The notes below the pieces were generated by a model. The model worked only from the letters and a program-made list of their open reading frames with translations, was not told the DNA's origin and ran no database searches. From the NCBI GenBank assembly GCA_014529385.2, contig CM043958.1, positions 154,077,293 to 154,141,292 of the forward strand: a stretch of 64,000 bases of DNA. The letters are read 5' to 3'. A program made the position numbers and the translations under genes. Below are positions 27,574 through 39,429 of this stretch, in pieces. The first letter of the stretch is position 1; each line of letters begins with the position of its first letter. This DNA is from Adiantum capillus-veneris (Eukaryota > Streptophyta > Polypodiopsida > Polypodiales > Pteridaceae).

Positions 27574-27760
27574 AGGAAACTTCTCGAGCAACTTCCTCAT
27601 TAAGTGTGTAGGGTCTCTTTTTGACCCAAGCATCTTACCCCCCATGCATAGGAAGCTTCTCAAGCAACTTCCTCATTAAGTGTGTAGGGTCTTTTTTTGA
27701 CTCAAGCATCTTACCCCCCATGCATAGGAAGCTTCTCAAGAAATTTCCTCATTAAGTATG
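27574..27760. repeat. 76-bp tandem repeat
   Basis: About 2.5 copies of a 76-bp unit containing GCATAGGAAGCTTCTCAAGC and TTCCTCATTAAG, inside the solo LTR. Confidence 0.88.
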
Positions 27761-27807
27761 ACAAGTACCTCAAGTACCTTAGTCATCAAGCATGACAAGC
27801 ACCTTAG

Positions 27808-27972
27808 GTGGAGTTCCCACCTCAAGCTTAGCGCTAGCTTGCCTAAGGTCAAAAGCAAGTTTAGGTCGGGTTCCCACCTCAAGCACAACCCTAGCTTGCT
27901 TAAGGTCAAAGACAAGTTTAGGTTGGGTTCCCACCTCAAGCTCAGTCCTAGCTTTCTTAAGGTCAAAGAACT
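27808..27972. repeat. 57-bp tandem repeat
   Basis: Three copies with GTTCCCACCTCAAGC starting near 27812, 27869 and 27926. A period of 57 (divisible by three) makes repeated-peptide ORFs on both strands that are not genes. Confidence 0.9.
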
Positions 27973-28266
27973 TTTAACACTAACCATTAGAGGTCTTTAA
28001 TGAAGCTAACCCTAAGGTCTTCTATGCCCCATTAGTTAACCTTGCTATTTGACAGACCATCTCTCATCTAGGCCCCTTTACCATTGGCCTCGTGTTGAGA
28101 TAGATCTGTAAGCACGTGTCTATATTCTAACCCTTGTTCCCGTTTATTATCCCACATTAAATGATCAGTTTAATATGAGAAAATCATTTGGGTTGGTTAG
28201 ATATTAGATATTTAATGACAGGAGGTGAAGTTAAAAAATAAAGGCCAGAAAATATATTTAAGTACC

Positions 28267-28268
<2 letters not shown>

Positions 28269-28350
<82 letters not shown>

Positions 28351-28352
28351 CG
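28269..28352 (+). repeat. (GT)n microsatellite, left end
   Basis: About 74 bp of TG repeat followed by a short GCGCGC run, directly after the left direct repeat. Confidence 0.97.
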
Positions 28353-28359
28353 CGTGCAT

Positions 28360-29279
28360 GCGTGCGTGCCTGTGTGTGTGTATGCCCGCCCTAACCTAGG
28401 TGCCATACACAATGGGTCAGCAGTAGGCCCATTGTGTATGGGCCTACTACCTTATTAGAGAAATGAGAATATCTTGGTTAAAGTCCCAGGGGATTCACCA
28501 TGGAAAACTTACCGCACCACGTAAGTGCAGGGGAGGGGGGGTTTTTTACAAGTTACATAAGCATATAAGTTAGGGGTAGGCCCCCAATAAATTATCTCTC
28601 AAGCTTAAAAAATAAGGGATGGGGTATCATATTTAGGGGGAGGGGTGGCTTCCCAAAAGAGTCTGCCCTCAAACTTGTGAGTCAATAGCTTCAAAGATAC
28701 ATGCAAGAACTAACACTTCTTTGTATCAATTGCTTGTTTTTTTATTATAGTTCATTTGTAGAGGGAATGAAAGCTATAAAGAGTTTGTATAGATGAAAAT
28801 TTACAAGGAGAACTTAGCACAACTTTATAACCATCTTTTTTGAGTCATTTAGATGGGTAGCCAGAGTGCAAGTTGATCAGGCACATAGTTTGAAAGTCAA
28901 ACCAAGACACATTGATGGTACATCTAGTTATCAACATGAGTGGTTCCTTAGTACGTTTCCACTATGTTGCACACTCTTCCACTAGTTTTACTCAGTTAGA
29001 TCATGTGATACCTAAAATTTATATGTAAGATAGGGGTATGATAGTTTTCTTCATTGATTGTCGTAAAAGTGTAGAAAGGGGGGTCAATTCCCTAATATGA
29101 GTTGTATATAGGGGTTTTATCAAAGTTGTTCGCTCGCAGGTGGCATCTCATTTTGTATATAGAATGCATCCCCTAGGGTTAAAGTGTAACCCATGCCAAT
29201 TATGCTGGGTGAGATATTGTGTAATTATGTCACATACCTGGTTTCTATTAAACCCGTTAAGGCAATACTTTCTGATTAG
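28360..29279. other. No gene seen; hairpin sequence near its start
   Basis: AT-rich, no credible coding. At 28403-28447 two overlapping, mutually exclusive perfect inverted repeats occur. Confidence 0.5.
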
Positions 29280-30643
29280 TAAATTAACATTTTCCCAAGC
29301 AATGAAATATTCATAGGAGGAATAGAAAATTAAGTGTAGCAGGCTGATACATGAGCCAATAGCAGCCTTGTGAGGCCTATATTGCTATTCCTTTTTATGA
29401 ACTCCACAAGTGGCAATTACAAGAGATCTCTTTTCCAAACAAACCTTAGGTCATATCCACCAGGAGATGGAATATGAAGAGAGATGGAAAGGTTAAGGAA
29501 TTGGTTTGATGTGCAAAAAGGCCCATTGGGTGTGATGATCCCATGTAAAGATGTAGGTTCAATTTTAAGGCAGTGAGGATAAATCAGACAAATTTTTTTG
29601 AGGAAGGCTTTATTGTTGACACTTAATAAGTCATCCATATATCTATAGGTATGTCCAAACTGTGAAAGATTATTTTTGTAAGATTCCATGGCTCTGAGAA
29701 ACCATTCGTATTTGAAGAAAGCAAGGTAGATATTACACATAAGTGGAGAACATGAGAACCCCATGGGGATGCCTAGGCATTGGTTGAAGCATAGACCACC
29801 GGAAACTATAGTACAGTTATTAAGCAGCCATGAGATGTAGAAGCAAAGCTTTTCTTCATTGAAGTGTAAGGAGTGTATGGAGTGAGTCTTTTTACTCCAC
29901 CTAGGTTTTTGGATAGAGAGATGTAAAAAAGTTTCTTCTTTCTAGCATTGGAGAAAGCCATTTTAATCACCTTGGGAAGAATGGTCTTAAGGCCAAGATC
30001 CCCATCAAGGGGAATTTTTTCGTAGCATTGTGTAATGTCCGCAATAAAAATGTGGAAGATTTTATGTGGAAGGTTAAGCGAGACTTCTGTAGAGTTTTTT
30101 GTAAGCCAAAAGGGGTTGTACTGTTATGAAGGAAGTCATGGTAGATTTTCTGTTTAGTGCACAAATAAGCTCAAACTCGGCTAGTATAAGGTCAAGGCAA
30201 AGCGTGATATCCTTGGTGATATCAGTAAAGATACCATTGGAAGCATTAGAGATCCATCTGAACTTATGCTTATGAATCTTACAGGTGGAAAATAATACTG
30301 GTAGCTTAGTGTCATGTACAAAGTATCTTAGATTCCCTAAGCATTTTGAGATGTTATCGGTAACTATTTGTAGTGAAGAGTTAATACTGCAGAATTCCTT
30401 TCCAGATACTCGATCACGGGTAGCCTTCGAAGCAAGGTTTTTGCAAATAAGAGTGGGAAAGTTAGAGATTTTGTCAAGCCCGACTACAAACCATTTATCA
30501 AAGATATTTTGAAAATCAAAAGCCAGTTGTGATGTAAGCCAGGATTCATCTGAGGATAACCATTTTCTAGGAATTTGTGATATTTTTTGAAGGAAGCATT
30601 CCTTCACAACTTTTCTTAAGTCCAGTAGGACTGTCATCTCCAA
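29280..30643 (-). pseudogene. Reverse transcriptase, possibly Penelope-like
   Basis: On the minus strand the RT palm motifs are clear. Motif A FIADITQCYEKIPLDGD is at about 30045-29995. Motif B is GIPMGFSCSPLMCNIY near 29770-29725. Motif C is RYMDDLLSVN near 29647-29618, followed by IYPHCLKIEP. The thumb continues to VWKRDLL at 29417, with further similarity-like sequence to 29280. Upstream, 30643-30074 carries CKIHKHKFRWISN, typical of the RT finger region. The palm style (DITQCYEKIP, GFSCSP, YMDD) resembles Penelope-like or related non-LTR RTs, not the gypsy, copia or LINE RTs here. No GIY-YIG endonuclease is evident. Several frameshifts and stops between segments make it a pseudogene. Confidence 0.7.
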
Positions 30644-30675
30644 TTGGAGAGCACTGTCAAGGTCAGTGAGGCTGC

Positions 30676-32615
30676 TTAATATAGTTGATAGAGAAAGGTA
30701 GGGTTTTTGGGAAAGCTAGGTATATGATTGAGCCCATTGGCCAAGATTCTACATACTTTAATATTTTCAATAATGCTAAAATCACATGTACCAACATGTT
30801 TTCTATATGCCTCAAAGTTCTTACAAAAGGTGGTAAGTTGATAGCATATACATTCGGGAACAGAATCACGCCGAAGAAAGTCATTACTGTAAACCAAATT
30901 TTTAACGGGTTGTTGATACTTCCATCCTATGAGTATACTATCAAGTAATTTGTGATTGCCAAAAAGAAGGTAAAAGCACTCACAAAAAAGGTTTTTTGGT
31001 TTAATCCAATCGAGAAGTACATTGTGAAAGAGACGATGTATGTAGATATATCCTTTGTTCAGATCCACTTTGTTGAGAGTTCTTCTACCGCAAGGGCTTG
31101 TAGTAACCTGCAATATCACCCGGAATACATTTCAAGGAAATTCCTGATGGGGGAAATCCTACCTCTACCCCTAGTGTAGCTACGAGCTTTTCCCCAATTA
31201 GAGGATGAGCTAGCCGTTAAAAAGGAAGTGAAGGAGTTGGGGGTAGTCAAAGAGTTGGGTCTTTTTAGAGCAAGGGAGTCATCCTCATCAATACATGGTT
31301 TAAGTAAACTAGTGATGATCTTAACACCTTTGTAGTTAGCATAAGTAGGTAAATCCCAGGTTCATCAAATTTTAATTCCTTCAAGATATCCAGCATTAGT
31401 CCACAAAAGATGTTAAAGGCAGTCTGCGCAATTACAATTTGCTTAGCTTGGCCACCCAATCAAGAGCGAATGAGAGAGAGGTGAAAATCCATAGGTTTTG
31501 CGAGAAAGAGTAGATCAAGATGGTTGAGAATAAACCAAATGGTATGATCAAACCACATGTTGCTAGATTCACAAGAGGCTCTAGGGTCAAAAAATCTACA
31601 GGCACATTTTACATAAGGTCGAAAGACATTCCAGATGGATTCAATGTAGAAATCCGGGTTACTTTTAGCAAATTCCATGTTTCCTTTAGTACGGATGTAG
31701 AGGTCGGTATTTGAGGGACATTTGGAGTGGTCAATGAGATTGAGGTTGAAGGGTGCTTTGATGAGCTCCCCTTTGTCCAGAAATTGTCCTCCTTTTAAAA
31801 TCTTGAGTCTGTAGTCCTCCACAGTAGAGGCAGGGAGGTTGGCAAGGTATACCCAAGTTTCACTCAAAATGGGTGCTAAGAACGCCTTGTTGGGCAAGAC
31901 CCAAAGCTGATGGTCAACCCCAAGGAATTCAATTTCAATTTTTCTAACAGGTAAGATAAGAAAACTTTAGAGATCACCATCTCCAGGAGGTTAGAGTCAT
32001 TGAGGGAACAAAGATTACTTTGAAATTCTTTAATTGCTTCAAGAGCTGCACTATCCCTACAAAAGATACCACCAGTTTGTGGGATAGTCGGAGTAGCCGG
32101 TGTACAGACAAAAGAGCAATTGAGACCGCACAACTTCCTTAGAAAGTTAAATAGATCAGCACCTGAGGAAGAGAATAGGGCAAGCTCTTGTTGGTACTGT
32201 GAAGACAGTAAGGGAAGTTGGGCTATGTATTGGGTAATCAAATTCACCCCTTCCTTGGAGTCCTTATCCAGAGTAGCCAAAATTTTGACCCAATCATTAA
32301 AAGACAGCATATGTAAGACAGACAGTTTCTTGTCAGAGGTAAGAGCCGAGTCATATATTAGTTGAGAAGCATCCAAGATGCTAATACATCTGAGTACAAG
32401 AGATGTGGCCATTGAGAGGGGCTCAGAGGTCAATTCCAATCCTTGTGAGAGAGCAAGAGTCTGCAATATTTCAAAAAAGTGTGGTGAGGTTTACTTTTTC
32501 TTACCGTAGTAAGTAATAGAATCTTTGGCTTTTTTAGTAAGGAAGGGTCTAGTTCTAACTTCCTTTGGTTTATGGTCCTTAAGGTATAGCTTAATCTATT
32601 CGAGAATCTTTGCAT
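30676..32615 (-). pseudogene. Upstream ORF segments of the RT element
   Basis: A series of minus-strand open stretches (32466-31876, 31897-31460, 31459-31265, 31119-30676) in different frames suggests one decayed coding region of about 600 codons preceding the RT. It is hydrophobic-to-mixed, with motifs such as CRFFDPRASCESSNMW. I do not recognise a domain. It probably encodes the N-terminal part of the same polyprotein. Confidence 0.45.
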
Positions 32616-34921
32616 GATTCTCAGGGTTGTGTTTAGTACTCATGCAGGTTGTCTTTCTAAAGGGTATGTAGTCCTAAAAAAGGAACATTTTAAACATAAA
32701 TAAAAATAATAAAAACAGTAACTATAGTTTTGGGCCTACAAACCTTAAACCGGCAAAGTCAAAGACTATAGTAGCCGTGAGCAGGAGACCAGAAATAGAG
32801 TCTATGAAGGACCACCTAACACCAGTCAACCAGTCAAGGGATTATAGACTGTGGGTCCATCCTAGAGCTCAATTTCGAAATTAATTTCCAAAGCCAGCAT
32901 CCATGTTTCTCTAGAAAGAAAAACCTTATGTATAGGATGTGTGTGTAGCTATTTAATCTTAGATAATAAGACATAATTGAACTTTTACATTCAAAAGACA
33001 GCTAGCTTTGGAACAAAGAAAGATAAGTACAGAAACAACTCAGTATTAGAATCATTTATGTACAATCTTTATAGGAATGAGGTCCCATTCCAGTATACAG
33101 ATAGTAGAAGAACTTCCCGAATCATAAGTGAGTGTGCAATCCAATGTAGGTCAGCTTGCCAAAGTTTTTTAAAAAAAACTCCAAGATAAGATAGAGTCCT
33201 TACCTGCATCCATCCAAACAAGACAACAATTCACTTAGCCTTGGATGTGTATTATAGGTATCAATGGACCATACCAGTTGTTATCCATGTCCATCTTACA
33301 AGATTTTTTTAAAACCTTGCCAAGCTAAGTCCAAAAAATGTTAATTTCTATCCCCATTTCATAAAAATACAGAGTTATGTTTATAAAAAATATCATATTG
33401 ATTAGAAGGCAATCACCCCTGCAAGTGTTTGTTTTCACCATCATATTGAAGAAATATAGTTCCTAAAAACCTAATCAAGTGTAATAAAAAATGAGAAGTT
33501 TTTCTCAAATTTATTCCAAGTTCTCAAACTTTAGTAGTGAAAAAAAGGGTCGGCATTCCATTAAGGTAGAATGATCTCTGAAAAAAACCATAACCATATC
33601 ACCATCTTTTTCTCATTCATTTGAAAAATATCCCTATATGTGATTCACCATGTCTGTACTTACCTTGGTACTTAAAGTTTATGAGATGAGCATCATTAAC
33701 CTAAGTAAATATAGTCCTTAGTGCGGCCAAGGTAAAAAGTGGCTTAGCATTTTTTTACAAAAATGAACTACAGTGCAACTGGATAGAGAACAATCCCGGC
33801 TAGCCACTAGTCTATGTATGATTAGGTAATGTAGTGAATAGCTTAAACAAGTCATTAGGTAAAAATAACCGGATGGTGCAACCTAGCTCAAAATATCCCA
33901 AGAGCTAGAGCAAAGTAAAAAAAGCTCTGACCACTTAAGTAGTTAAATATGCCAAGCAAGTTAACCAAATCTATGAACCAACAGGTATTCGGCAAGCCCT
34001 TTTTCAGTATCAATTCTCCTCCAAGATTTTTCAGTTAAGCAAGGTAACACAACAGCAATCCCAAGAAGACAACCAATTGCTATAGTGGAGTAATCATATA
34101 CTCAATCGTAGTTGATGACAGAATTCAACCAAGCGGCCTAGTAGTTGGAAAAACATACCTAGTTGTCAGAGAAAGATAGTTTATACGACTAATAGTAAAA
34201 AAACAGCGACAGTTTTGGTTAAATTCATGCAGTATGTTGATGCCTCTTTAGGCCATTATGGTATGCTCAGTACCCCTTAATCCAAACTCAGTCAGGTTCA
34301 GCAGAGCGGTAGAAAAGAGCCCCCATAAAAAATAACCAGAAAAAACCTCATGTAATAGGCAACCAAAAAACACCTTTATCATTAACAGTGCCCGCAACAT
34401 TACCATAGTCATCATGTCATGGCATGATTAGCCATGTATGCTTATCATCAAAGAGTATCATAACCCGGTATTAGAGCAAGAGCAACATGCTTTAAAAAAA
34501 ACCATTCTCAACAGTAGTTATTTTAATATAATGCTCCCCTTTTTCCTTTTTTATAAAAACCTGCAACAAAAAACATATGGCCAAGGAAGCAGACCTGTGT
34601 GCTATAAGTAGTGAGCTCCATGCTTCAATGTCAAAACACCATGCAGATTTTTCAAGGCAAGGCAACAACAAAACAAAGTTAAGTGAGGGCTAGAGAAGTG
34701 CCTTGACCTCTTTATATAGAGGAAGGAGGGAGGCAGCCCGCTAGATTGTAGTCATGAGTAGAATTTCCATGAGTGTACCGAATGCATTACACGACAGTCA
34801 GGCCTCCTATGGTTGCAGAGAGAGAGCCCATGCGCCTTCATGGCAAGTAATGGTAGTAGGGTAGTAAACCACTAAGTAAAAACCTACTTGTAGGTAATAG
34901 ATATGGGCCTAGTCCCATGGT
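32616..34921. other. 5' region of the RT element, no gene seen
   Basis: AT-rich sequence with only short open frames. I see no coding, RNA gene or clear repeat apart from homopolymer runs. Confidence 0.4.
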
Positions 34922-34971
34922 GAGGAGGTGAAGTTAAAAAATAAAGGCCAAAAACTATATTTAAGTACCAC

Positions 34972-34973
<2 letters not shown>

Positions 34974-35014
<41 letters not shown>
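34974..35014 (+). repeat. (GT)n microsatellite, right end
   Basis: About 40 bp of TG repeat directly after the right direct repeat, followed by GAGAGA. Confidence 0.97.
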
Positions 35015-35016
<2 letters not shown>

Positions 35017-35647
35017 CAGAGAGAGAAAGAGAGACATGGGTAGCAATACCTAATCAAGTAGAAAACGCAGTAAAAAACGTACCAATTGGAGAACTCCTTG
35101 GCTTGTGTACTTTAACTGATCATGAGTGGGCTTTCGAGCATGGATACTCATCAAAGGGAGGATTTACATCAAGAAAAGGGCACAATCGTGCATGAAGGTC
35201 ATGCTTTGTGCTCGTTCACCTCGTGGGGATCACTAGTATAAATTGTGTATATCGTGCGTGTTCAAAGACTATTTTTAAAACTCCTTATTTGTGAATTTTT
35301 TACAAATAGAATACACCCTTTTCCTATTCAATCAATAAATTTTTTTTCGATTTCAGTTTAGGATACCCTTCTATATGTGAAAATGTGAGAAAAAATAATA
35401 ATAAATAACCCCTTCTGCTGCACTCGTGTGATAGTCACATGATTATTAAGTGACCCCCCAAAGTCATTCACCAACGAACCAGATTGGAGCGATGCCAACA
35501 GTGTAGGAGAGTGTGGGGATTCAGAGACCTCACCCTATAGGGGACCAAAAGCAGAAAGAATATCAAGAAAAAGTTGCTCCAAGCAGTAGCTAGAGAGGGG
35601 GAAATCAACTCTGGTGGTACCGAATGCCAAACATCAGATCTATGCTC

Positions 35648-35652
<5 letters not shown>

Positions 35653-35690
<38 letters not shown>
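35653..35690 (+). repeat. (GA)n microsatellite
   Basis: 38 bp of AG/GA repeat. Confidence 0.95.
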
Positions 35691-35694
<4 letters not shown>

Positions 35695-36355
35695 CAATAT
35701 ATATATTAGGTGAGCAAACAAGAGAGAGATATAAGGTATCTATTGACCGATTCCTATTAGGTAGCATATGAATGAGCCAAAATTTTGTGAGGTACCATAT
35801 GCCAATTTGGTTGTTTACATACCCAGGATGGGTGACATTTAAATTTAATTAAGAATCTTTACATACCCGTCATGTGTTGCTGAGTAGGGAGAAGTCCCAA
35901 GGGGAGTACTTGGAAGGAGAATCAATAGGAGGATGAGAAGAGGAGAGTATCAAAAGGGATGAAAAAAATAAAGGTTACATAATATGTCGTGTTTTATTCA
36001 TCTAGAGACACATGGAGGATATTAATTGATTAAGATCCTAATTAGACGGCATGTGAACATTCAGAACCGGATTGTATGACCTAGAACCAGCACGCAAGTA
36101 TCCAACAATTATTAAGTATCATACAATAGGATCTTTTTATCCACCAATGTACACCTAATCAAGTGGATGAGCCTATATTTTAATGCATAGGAATTTGTGA
36201 GCCAAGAAAAATTAAATGGTCTATCAAGCATAGGTTAATCTTGGAGACGTCTTATAGTAGAATATCAGGGTAAATTCTTAGTTAGCAAATCTCACTCTAC
36301 ATGCCTGAGAGAAAAAATGGACACAATATTTATGTGAGGTATCCATAGAAGAAAA

Positions 36356-36358
<3 letters not shown>

Positions 36359-36436
<78 letters not shown>
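36359..36436 (+). repeat. Compound (GT)n-(GA)n microsatellite
   Basis: About 46 bp of TG followed by about 32 bp of AG. Confidence 0.97.
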
Positions 36437-36440
<4 letters not shown>

Positions 36441-38168
36441 CCTCCCCTATCCCTGAGGAAAGGTCCACCTGGTGGAGGATAGTCCACCAATTGGACCTAT
36501 CCCCCACTAGTTGCAATAATTGTTTCTTAAAAAATATCCAATGTTTATGCATCAATCAACAGTGATGTGTTCCACAAAGTTTGATACAAGAGTATCAGAT
36601 TGTTGTCCAATAAAGGGGTGGAGAATATGGTAATATGATATATACGTACCTAGAATCCCATGTTTTTGGTCTATATATCAACAAAATATTTGAACCATAT
36701 GTCTTCATGTTCGTCACTGTAATATACTCCAATCCTGCAAGACAAAGATCAATTCAAGGACCACCCTCGTCCATCGGTGGACATTCATTACATGTAAGCA
36801 TGAAGGTGCTTGACCAATTTAGGATTTGAAGAGCCCCAACCCATCCCTTTGGAATGGGTGGGTCAAGTTAATATTAATGTAGCTGATCTACTACCATTGC
36901 ATGGTGCTAGCCCAACCAAAGGCTATAGCTAGGAACGAGAGTGTGTGTTTGAAATGACAAACCTAACAATGGTTTGATTATACAAACTATTGAACCATAC
37001 AATGGAGTAGATCAGAATTGACAAATGAACAAGGACAATGATACTGTGTAGAAAGATAAGTACATGTATATAACATCATGTCACCTGTTTGTTTCAATAG
37101 TTTACATTAGTGTGAAATATTAATAAATGAAAAATTGTTTGATGTAAAATTTCTTCTCCCTAGGTATAGCTATTGTTGTAATCCACTTGGAAGATATCCA
37201 ATCCCTAGAGACAAACCTCTACCAATCCTACGATTACCGTGACCTTGCAACACACACAAATAAAAATATATGTATGTGTGTGTACATATAGTCCCACAAT
37301 GTCTTGCCATGTGTCATCCATGCATTTGGCCAGGCACTTTCCAATGCATCATGACCTGCAATTATGAGAATCATCATGACAACATCCGTCCTCTCAATGT
37401 CATGATTATGTGCATTTCTTCTATACAACATGTCCCTCTCACTCTTGTCAAGCACTTTTCACTACTCACTATCTATTTTCTCTCAAAGTCCCCAAAACCT
37501 TGCATTTAATGGTTCAAAGTTTAAACTTGATTGGCACTGTAGGAGAGAGTACAGAGGCATGCGCGGGTGATCAACCCTAGAGAAGAGAGAGAGAGGCACG
37601 TGCGAGATTAACACTAGAGACAGTGTTTGGGAAAAATGTGTATCAGCTTAATATCATACTAGAGCGCAGCCTCAAAGTCCCCAAACCCTTGAATTTAATG
37701 CTTCAAAGTTTGAACTTGATTGACACTCTAGAAGAGAGTACAGAGGCATGCGCGGTTGATCAACCCTAGAGAGAGAGAGAGAGGGTCACTGCCTGAACAC
37801 TTTAAATGCAAGGATGCACGCACGCTTGCATGGAAGTTGGAACCATGCCAGCTCCCTATCAAAGATCACCTGTTTGTGCTCACTGAACGGCGGAAAATAC
37901 ACTGACATGGATAGGTGCCAGAAAGAGGATGATAGCTATTAACGATCCGACAGAAGAGAGACACCAGTGTCCAGAATTTGTATGCACTCCTCCACATCAT
38001 GAGAGAGAGAGAGAGAGAGAGATTATGGTCTCTACGTGAGTTGAGGCTTGAGCCAACTGGAGTGCGACCTCAAAGTCCTCAAACCTTGCATTTAATGCTT
38101 CAATGTCTGTCTAAACTTGCCTCGCATCGCTGGAGAGAGTATAGAGGTGCATAGGTGATTAATAATTA

Positions 38169-38172
<4 letters not shown>

Positions 38173-38199
<27 letters not shown>

Positions 38200-38204
38200 T
38201 ACAT

Positions 38205-38239
<35 letters not shown>

Positions 38240-38352
38240 TATATGTAGAGAGAGAGAGAGAGAATCCAAACTTTAAACTTTGAAGACACACACACACACA
38301 CACACAGACACACACACACACACACACAGAGTGGGGAGAGTGAGAGAGAGCT

Positions 38353-38388
<36 letters not shown>
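38173..38388 (+). repeat. Cluster of AT, ATTT, GA and CA microsatellites
   Basis: (AT)n near 38175-38200, (ATTT)n near 38203-38240, (GA)n near 38247-38263, (CA)n near 38285-38330 and (GA)n near 38358-38388, almost back to back. Confidence 0.95.
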
Positions 38389-38390
<2 letters not shown>

Positions 38391-38587
38391 GGGCCTGGAC
38401 TTTGAAACCACGCACAGATGGAGGCACACACATTGCACAACCAGCAACCAAGCCAATTCAATGAGCGACAGCGAATCCCCTTGACCCTGTTTTATGCTCA
38501 CTAAGCGGCGGCAAATCCACTTACATGGATAGGTGTCTGGAAGAGCATGATAATGACCCGCAGAATAGAGACACCTATGACCTGTCC

Positions 38588-38589
<2 letters not shown>

Positions 38590-38657
<68 letters not shown>
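38590..38657 (+). repeat. (GA)n microsatellite
   Basis: 68 bp of GA repeat within the higher-order repeat. Confidence 0.97.
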
Positions 38658-38662
<5 letters not shown>

Positions 38663-38829
38663 GTCTATACAGTGAGTCTCAGACTTGAAGAGTTAAAACT
38701 GGAGCCAACTAGGAGCAACTAGAGCACAGTCTCAAAGTCCCCAAACCCTTGCATTTAATGCTTCAAAGTTTGAATTTGACTGACACTGCAGGAGAGAGTA
38801 CAGAGGCATGCGTGGGTGATCAACTCTTA

Positions 38830-38833
<4 letters not shown>

Positions 38834-38922
<89 letters not shown>
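38834..38922 (+). repeat. (GA)n followed by a long poly-G run
   Basis: About 38 bp of GA, then GGGGGGA and a run of more than 40 G. Length in the assembly may be unreliable. G-quadruplex formation is likely. Confidence 0.92.
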
Positions 38923-38923
<1 letters not shown>

Positions 38924-39122
38924 GGCACGTGCGGGATTAACATTGTAGACAATGTTCAAGAAAAGTGTGTCTCAGCTTAATATCATGCTGCTTTCAATAT
39001 CACCCCAAAATAGAGAAAAATAGTGTAAAAAATCAAAAAATGATCCATTTTTTGAAATCTTATCTTGGCGAATTCAAGGAAAGGAATTTGTATGTTTGGG
39101 AAAATGATATTTTCAAAACAAT

Positions 39123-39125
<3 letters not shown>

Positions 39126-39178
<53 letters not shown>
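39126..39178 (+). repeat. (GA)n microsatellite
   Basis: 53 bp of GA repeat. Confidence 0.97.
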
Positions 39179-39180
<2 letters not shown>

Positions 39181-39338
39181 ATTAGTGCTTCAAATTTTGG
39201 GCGAGGGATTGCCACAAGAGAGGAATGGATTGATATATTAGCGTCCTCAAGAGACCAAAATGACCTATGAAACCAAACTTACAAAGTGGTACCATGTTGG
39301 GGTACAAACAAAATATAAATGAAACTAGAAGTGCTCTG

Positions 39339-39340
<2 letters not shown>

Positions 39341-39392
<52 letters not shown>
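39341..39392 (+). repeat. (GA)n microsatellite next to the LINE 3' end
   Basis: 52 bp of GA repeat about 40 bp beyond the end of LINE coding similarity. On the element strand it would be a (TC)n tail. Confidence 0.95.
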
Positions 39393-39397
<5 letters not shown>

Positions 39398-39429
39398 ATT
39401 ATCGTCCTCGGAGGTCAAATATGACCTAT

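Larger units (their letters stand above)
26498..28218 (+). repeat. Diverged solo LTR of the chromodomain gypsy family
   Basis: This stretch follows the LTR at 54434 from its start (TGTAATGGAAATGGCCTATG, compare TGTAACATTTAATGGCC) through the shared stretch GGTCCCCCCTCCA near 26715, to a common end around TGATCAGTTTAA at 28162-28173. No internal element is attached, so it is a solo LTR or remnant. It starts 3 bp from the copia LTR. Exact ends are uncertain. Confidence 0.7.
28219..34971 (-). mobile_element. Element with divergent reverse transcriptase, between direct repeats
   Basis: A 6.7-kb segment lies between 48-bp direct repeats (28221-28268 and 34924-34971), GGAGGTGAAGTTAAAAAATA...TATATTTAAGTACCAC, with about two to three differences. 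Both copies run straight into a (GT)n tract. Between them, on the minus strand, is a reverse transcriptase unlike those of the LTR elements or the LINE. The repeats may be element ends, such as Penelope-type pseudo-LTRs, or a long target duplication. Confidence 0.6.
35015..37480. other. Intergenic, microsatellite-bearing
   Basis: No gene seen. It holds (GA)n at 35653-35690 and a compound (GT)n/(GA)n tract at 36359-36436. Reading frames across these are artefacts of the repeats. Confidence 0.6.
37485..38960. repeat. Higher-order repeat region with (GA)n tails
   Basis: A unit of about 110 bp, starting CTCAAAGTCCCCAAACC and passing GCATTTAATGCTTCAAAG to AGTACAGAGGCATGCG, occurs near 37485, 37671, 38069 and 38732. 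The copies near 37485, 37671 and 38732 run into GA tracts. A second shared unit (TGCTCACT..CGGCGG..ACATGGATAGGTG) occurs near 37876 and 38492. Corresponding points are 616-663 bp apart, so the block is a tandem segmental duplication. Confidence 0.8.

Noticed and set aside
27736-28000. Repeated-peptide frames on both strands
   Set aside because: A 57-bp tandem repeat, divisible by three, keeps frames open by itself.
28212-28458. Cys-Val and His-Thr repeat frames
   Set aside because: Produced by the (GT)n tract.
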